This document shows positions 35,101 to 37,985 of a stretch of DNA of 37,985 nt, piece by piece (positions within the stretch are counted from its first letter, which is position 1; each line of letters starts with the position of its first letter). The translations under genes and the position numbers were made by a program. The notes beneath the pieces were generated by a model. The model was not told where the DNA came from. It did not search any database and saw only the letters and a program-made list of their open reading frames with translations. The stretch covers positions 1-37,985 of the forward strand of contig CAMYVB010000018.1 in the NCBI GenBank assembly GCA_947302175.1, in the 5' to 3' direction. This DNA is from an uncultured Bacteroidales bacterium (GTDB taxonomy: Bacteria > Bacteroidota > Bacteroidia > Bacteroidales > UBA932).

Positions 35101-35652
35101 CCCGGCAGGGCTGAGCAGTGCCGCGCTCTTGCCGACGAAGTGGAGTCCGCACTAAGGGAATATGCAGTGTTCGACCATCCCAAATACGGCAAAATATATG
35201 CATTCGAAGTGGACGGCTTTGGTAATCAGCTGATTTGCGACGACAGCAACGTCCCCTCGCTGCTTGCCATGCCCTACCTCGGCGATGTCCCCGCCTCCGA
35301 CCCCATATGGCAGAACACCCGCCGCTTCGTCTGGAGCGAAGACAATCCCTGGTTCTTCAAAGGCTACGCCGGCGAAGGCATAGGCGGTCCCCACATAGGC
35401 CACGGCTTCATCTGGCCCATGAGCATCATGATGAGGGCCTTCACCTCCACCGACGATGACGAGATACGCGACTGCATCGTATCCCTGATGATTACCGACG
35501 GCGGCACGGGCTTCATGCACGAGTCCTTCCAGAGAAACGACGCCTCCCACTTCACCCGCTCCTGGTTCGCCTGGCAGAATACGCTCTTCGGCGAACTGAT
35601 TCTTAAGCTCATAGACGACGGCAAACTCGAACTTCTGAACTCAATCATCTAA
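32155..35652 (+). CDS. GH92-GH125 fusion: exo-alpha-mannosidase lipoprotein
   Basis: 1165 residues. Lipoprotein signal with cysteine at 19 (AMALSC). Residues about 25-720 are a complete GH92 Ca2+-dependent alpha-mannosidase: YVDPFIGTGGHGHVFVGAS at the start, the sugar-binding DWCSGYH and GFSHTHLSGTG, ESVSVDMEYALADW, GNEDVGQMSSWY (N612-E613-D614) and the end FFGAPIFDKAEI. After a linker at about 720-730, residues 730-1155 form a complete GH125 exo-alpha-1,6-mannosidase: MWLRDSGAQVWPY, WEIDSQCYPIRLAYEYW, GYAGEGIGGPHIG and DGGTGFMHESF. GH92 enzymes usually take alpha-1,2 or alpha-1,3 mannose and GH125 takes alpha-1,6, so one chain could trim a branched mannan or N-glycan. No clear promoter; TAAATTTA (32117-32124) is a near -7 box. 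Four bases separate it from the next GH92. Confidence 0.93.
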   Translation: MKLSRILLAVAAAAMALSCAQDKTEDFAAYVDPFIGTGGHGHVFVGASVPFGLVQVGPTSIPQKWDWCSGYHESDSTVIGFSHTHLSGTGIGDLFDITVMPVTTNELTFARGTEDDPDSGLWSYADRTQEVCIPGYYSVPLTRYGVKAEMTATERVGFHRYTFPASEDAGIIFDLENGGCWDHPTETVIECDGTLITGWRFSKGWANNQKIWFAAKCNKPFSFEKIGERYARLDFDTSADEVVMLKVALSPTSVEGALHNLETEIPGWNFNTVKKAARAKWNSELGRIKVTTKDEKTRKLFYTALYHAFIAPAAFYDEGAEPEYTIFSLWDTYRAAMPLYTIVQRERESAFMNSFLKIFARQGKLPVWHLHGCETDCMVGNPGVAAMADAVTKDIPGFDYEQAFEAMKASALRADRGQDLRMKYGYIPCDKYSESVSVDMEYALADWALAQVAKKLGKTEDYEYFMERSKTYKQYFDPKTGFVRGKDSRGKFLEPFSPYYSRHETGVYTEGNAWQYTWLVPHDLEGLQECFGSRKLLLKKLDSLFIVPSHVEGENVSPDISGLIGQYAHGNEPSHHIIYFYTMLGKPWKTADMVRRVLSELYDDTPEGLSGNEDVGQMSSWYVLSTMGIYQVEPAGGRFFFGAPIFDKAEIALPEGKSFMIEAKGVSDENRYIQRVFLNGCPYTKAYIDYKDIMEGGTLTFEMGSEKKIWYCANEPEEYVSQRPAPENRLFTSEAIEAKIAEVTSLLKNKRLAWMFANCFPNTLDTTVHFTESDENGHPDTFVYTGDIHAMWLRDSGAQVWPYLSLAGNDEKVRKMLEGTIRRQFFCLTLDPYANAFNIGPTGSYWESDNTRMTPWDHERKWEIDSQCYPIRLAYEYWKVTGDESVFDATWLAAIDNILDVLQEQQRKNGHGSYSFTRVTDRQLDTKCNNGRGNPVRPVGLIASAFRPSDDATTFEFLIPSNFFAVTSLRKAAEILDAVNGEPGRAEQCRALADEVESALREYAVFDHPKYGKIYAFEVDGFGNQLICDDSNVPSLLAMPYLGDVPASDPIWQNTRRFVWSEDNPWFFKGYAGEGIGGPHIGHGFIWPMSIMMRAFTSTDDDEIRDCIVSLMITDGGTGFMHESFQRNDASHFTRSWFAWQNTLFGELILKLIDDGKLELLNSII

Positions 35653-35656
35653 TCGG

Positions 35657-37906
35657 ATGAAAAAGACACTGATTATTAGCTGCGCAATACTCTGCCTGAC
35701 TCTCTCCTCTCAGGCCGGAGTCTGCAAAAAAGCCACCTTCGCCCCTGAGGAGGAAGTCTCCACCCTCGTCGGCACCCTTTCTGACCACTCCTTCTCCTCA
35801 GGCAACCTTTATCCCGCCCTTGCGACCCCCTGGGGAATGAACTTCTGGACCCCCCAGACCGGCAAGAACGGCGACGGCTGGGTCTACAGCTACGCTTCCC
35901 ACCATATACGCGGCTTCCGCCAGACCCACCAGCCCAGTCCCTGGATCAACGACTACGGCTGCTTCAGCGTGATGCCCCTGCGCGACACCGCCTTGTTCGA
36001 CCAGAACGCCCGCGCCAGCTGGTTCTCGCACAAAAGCGAAGAGGCGAGGCCCTATTACTATCAGGTCTATCTCTGCGACCCCGACGTCAACGTGGAGATG
36101 ACCCCCGCCGAAAGGGCCGCGGTAATGCGTTTCAGGTATCCCGACAGCCCCACTTCGGGTTTTGTCGTGGACGCAATGAGCCCTGACGGCGGATTTGAGC
36201 TCAGCGAGGATGGCAAAACCATCAGCGGCTATACCACCTACAACTGCGGCGGAGTCCCCGAAGGCTTCCGCAGCTACTTTGTCATCACTTCCGACAAGCC
36301 TTTCACCGGCGTTTCGCTCAAGGGCGGACTCGCCGTGGTCCACTTCGGCACTGTTCGCGGCGAAATGGTAACCCTCAAGCTTGCATCTTCCTTCATTTCT
36401 CCCGAGCAAGCAATGCTCAATTTGGAAGAAGTCGGCGCCAAGAGCTTCGAGCAGGTCAAATCCGAGGCAAAGCAGGCCTGGAGGGACGTGCTCGGCAGGG
36501 TCGAAGTGAGCGGAGGCACCCAGGAGCAGATACGCACATTCTACTCCTGCCTCTACCGCAGCACCCTCTTCCCCCACAAGTTCCACGAGATCGGCCCCGA
36601 CGGCAAGCCCTACCACTACAGCCCCTACAACGGCGAAGTGTGCCCCGGCGTCCTTTATACAGACAGTGGCTTTTGGGATGTATTCCGCGCCCAGCTGCCT
36701 TTGCTGGACCTCCTCTATCCAAGCACGGCCCACGAAATCCAGGAGGGCCTCGTAAGCGTGGCTAAGGAAAACGAGTTCCTGCCCGAATGGGCCAGCCCCG
36801 GACACCGCAACTGCATGGTGGGCAACAATTCGGCCTCCATCGTCGCCGGCACCTACCTCAAGGGCCTCGGCTCCGAGGAGATTGAAACGCTCTACCAGGC
36901 AATGGTTTACGCAACGGAGCACGTCCATCCCGAAATCAATTCCACCGGCCGCATCGGCCACGAATACTACAACACCCTCGGCTACATCCCCTACAATGTG
37001 GGCATCAACGAGAATGTCGCCCGCACTCTTGAGTACGCCTACGACGACTGGTGCATACTCCAGCTTGCACGCAAGCTCGGTAAGCCCCAGGAAGAACTCG
37101 ACAAGTGGGCCGCAAGGGCCATGAACTACCGCAATGTTTTCGACCCGTCGGCGAATCTCATGCGCGGCCGCAACGCAGACGGCAGCTTCCAGGAGCCCTT
37201 CAGCCCCTACAAATGGGGCGACGCCTACACCGAAGGCAATGCCTGGCACTACACCTGGTCCGTCTTCCATGACCCTCAGGGCCTGATCGACCTGATGGGC
37301 GGCAAGGAGAATTTCGTCGAAATGCTGGACTCCGTCTGGAAGGTTCCGCCCATTTTCGACGCCGCCTATTACGGCAACTACCGCATCCATGAAATCACCG
37401 AGATGCAGGTGGCCGATATGGGCAACTACGCCCACGGCAACCAGCCCGCCCAGCACATGGTCTATCTCTACGACTGGGCCGGCGAGCCCTGGAAGGCCCA
37501 GATGAGAGCCCGCGAGGTAATGGACAGGCTCTACCGCTGCACACCTGACGGTTACTGCGGCGACGAGGATAACGGCCAGACTTCCGCCTGGTACATTTTC
37601 TCGGCCATGGGCTTCTATCCCGTCTGCCCCGCCGCCGACGAATATGCGCTCGGTTCTCCCCTTTTCAAAAAGGCGGTCATCCACCTCGAGAACGGAAAGA
37701 ATGTCGTAATCAAGGCCAAAGGCAACTCGGCAAAGAACGTATACATCAAGAAAGCAAGGCTTGGCCTTAAGAGCTGGACGAAGAACTTCCTCCGCTACCA
37801 GGATCTCCTCAAGGGCGCGCGCATCACCTTCAAGATGTCCGACACTCCTGCCACCTCCCGCGGCACCGCCCCCTCCGACACCCCCTACTCCTTCAGCAAC
37901 GAATAG
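35657..37906 (+). CDS. GH92 family alpha-mannosidase, secreted
   Basis: 749 residues with a Sec signal ending near LSSQA (no lipobox at the cleavage site), so likely soluble in the periplasm. It is a complete GH92: VGTLSDHSFSSGNLYPALA, WVYSYASHHIRGFRQTHQP, GYIPYNVGINENVARTLEY, YDDW, and GDEDNGQTSAWY with the acidic D636-E637-D638, then VCPAADEYALGSPLFKKAVI. The substrate-facing loop at the N-terminus (FRQTHQPSPW) differs from the GH92 half of the upstream fusion (FSHTHLSGTG), which suggests a different linkage preference. It starts four bases after the fusion gene and is the last gene of the operon. Linkage is not assignable by eye. Confidence 0.92.
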   Translation: MKKTLIISCAILCLTLSSQAGVCKKATFAPEEEVSTLVGTLSDHSFSSGNLYPALATPWGMNFWTPQTGKNGDGWVYSYASHHIRGFRQTHQPSPWINDYGCFSVMPLRDTALFDQNARASWFSHKSEEARPYYYQVYLCDPDVNVEMTPAERAAVMRFRYPDSPTSGFVVDAMSPDGGFELSEDGKTISGYTTYNCGGVPEGFRSYFVITSDKPFTGVSLKGGLAVVHFGTVRGEMVTLKLASSFISPEQAMLNLEEVGAKSFEQVKSEAKQAWRDVLGRVEVSGGTQEQIRTFYSCLYRSTLFPHKFHEIGPDGKPYHYSPYNGEVCPGVLYTDSGFWDVFRAQLPLLDLLYPSTAHEIQEGLVSVAKENEFLPEWASPGHRNCMVGNNSASIVAGTYLKGLGSEEIETLYQAMVYATEHVHPEINSTGRIGHEYYNTLGYIPYNVGINENVARTLEYAYDDWCILQLARKLGKPQEELDKWAARAMNYRNVFDPSANLMRGRNADGSFQEPFSPYKWGDAYTEGNAWHYTWSVFHDPQGLIDLMGGKENFVEMLDSVWKVPPIFDAAYYGNYRIHEITEMQVADMGNYAHGNQPAQHMVYLYDWAGEPWKAQMRAREVMDRLYRCTPDGYCGDEDNGQTSAWYIFSAMGFYPVCPAADEYALGSPLFKKAVIHLENGKNVVIKAKGNSAKNVYIKKARLGLKSWTKNFLRYQDLLKGARITFKMSDTPATSRGTAPSDTPYSFSNE

Positions 37907-37914
37907 CTGACAAC

Positions 37915-37932
37915 AATTAGCCCCGACAATCT
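37915..37932 (+). repeat. 18-base element matching the manA/U32 terminator palindrome
   Basis: AATTAGCCCCGACAATCT is identical to the reverse strand of 30790-30807. Here the second arm of the palindrome is missing; different sequence begins directly after it. Confidence 0.8.
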
Positions 37933-37985
37933 GACATGAACCCCGAAAGTTAGACAAAAAACTTTCGGGGTTTTGTTATGTCAAA
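37932..37985 (+). mobile_element. Possible left end of an IS3-family (IS150-group-like) insertion sequence, cut by window
   Basis: From 37932 the sequence begins TGACATGAACCCCGAAAG, then TTAGACA. This resembles the terminal inverted repeats of IS150-group elements as I remember them (TG start, CCCC, AAAGTTAGACA). An ATG at 37978 followed by TCAAA could start an OrfA beginning Met-Ser-Lys. The preceding palindrome half stops exactly here, as expected for an insertion. Only 54 bases are visible and no transposase can be read, so this is tentative. Confidence 0.35.
37941..37974 (+). terminator. Terminator-like hairpin after the mannosidase operon
   Basis: Perfect 10-base arms CCCCGAAAGT (37941-37950) and ACTTTCGGGG (37961-37970), a 10-base loop and then TTTT. 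It could end the mannosidase operon, or be the subterminal hairpin of an insertion sequence that shields its transposase from outside transcription. Confidence 0.65.

Overview
This window looks like a chromosomal segment of a high-GC member of the Bacteroidota, probably Bacteroidales. Several things point there: many exported proteins with Bacteroidota-type lipoprotein signals, BACON and DUF5689-like domains, three SusC/Oar-type TonB-dependent receptors that start with a carboxypeptidase-like regulatory domain, GH92/GH125 mannosidases, and promoters of the form TTG-N20-TAnnTTTG instead of sigma70 -35/-10 boxes. I cannot name the genus from sequence alone. No rRNA, tRNA or CRISPR was seen. No non-coding gap exceeds about 190 bases.

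Left edge (1-6767). A minus-strand pair encodes a Tat-exported Gfo/Idh/MocA oxidoreductase and a lipoprotein with tandem DUF1080 domains, cut by the window edge; together they suggest 3-keto-glycoside breakdown. Divergent from it is a plus-strand operon of an NfnAB/SudBA-type flavin/iron-sulfur oxidoreductase followed by a lipidated class-I amidotransferase (peptidase C26 family). Convergent to that operon is metK.

Centre (6953-26084), the most interesting part. Unit 1 is an Oar-like receptor with its own promoter and terminator. Unit 2 is a paralogous receptor plus a BACON/OB-fold/DUF5689-like lipoprotein, again with promoter and terminator. Unit 3 is a six-gene operon: a modular BACON/OB lipoprotein, a BACON plus DNA/RNA non-specific endonuclease lipoprotein, an endonuclease/exonuclease/phosphatase lipoprotein, a third TonB-dependent receptor, a DUF5689 lipoprotein, and an M3-family peptidyl-dipeptidase lipoprotein. 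My inference is a surface system for capturing, cutting and importing extracellular nucleic acid or nucleoprotein, organised like a polysaccharide utilisation locus but with OB-fold lipoproteins in the SusD position.

Right part (26077-37985). RNase R runs convergent to the peptidase, with overlapping 3' ends inside one hairpin. Then come gpmI and manA as an operon, a U32-family protein on the minus strand, and a two-gene mannosidase operon whose first product is a GH92-GH125 fusion and whose second is another GH92. These secreted enzymes would release mannose from alpha-mannan or N-glycans, and ManA would feed mannose-6-phosphate into glycolysis. The last ~55 bases look like the start of an IS3-family element, perhaps inserted into the loop of a terminator palindrome; an intact copy of that palindrome lies at 30775-30808.
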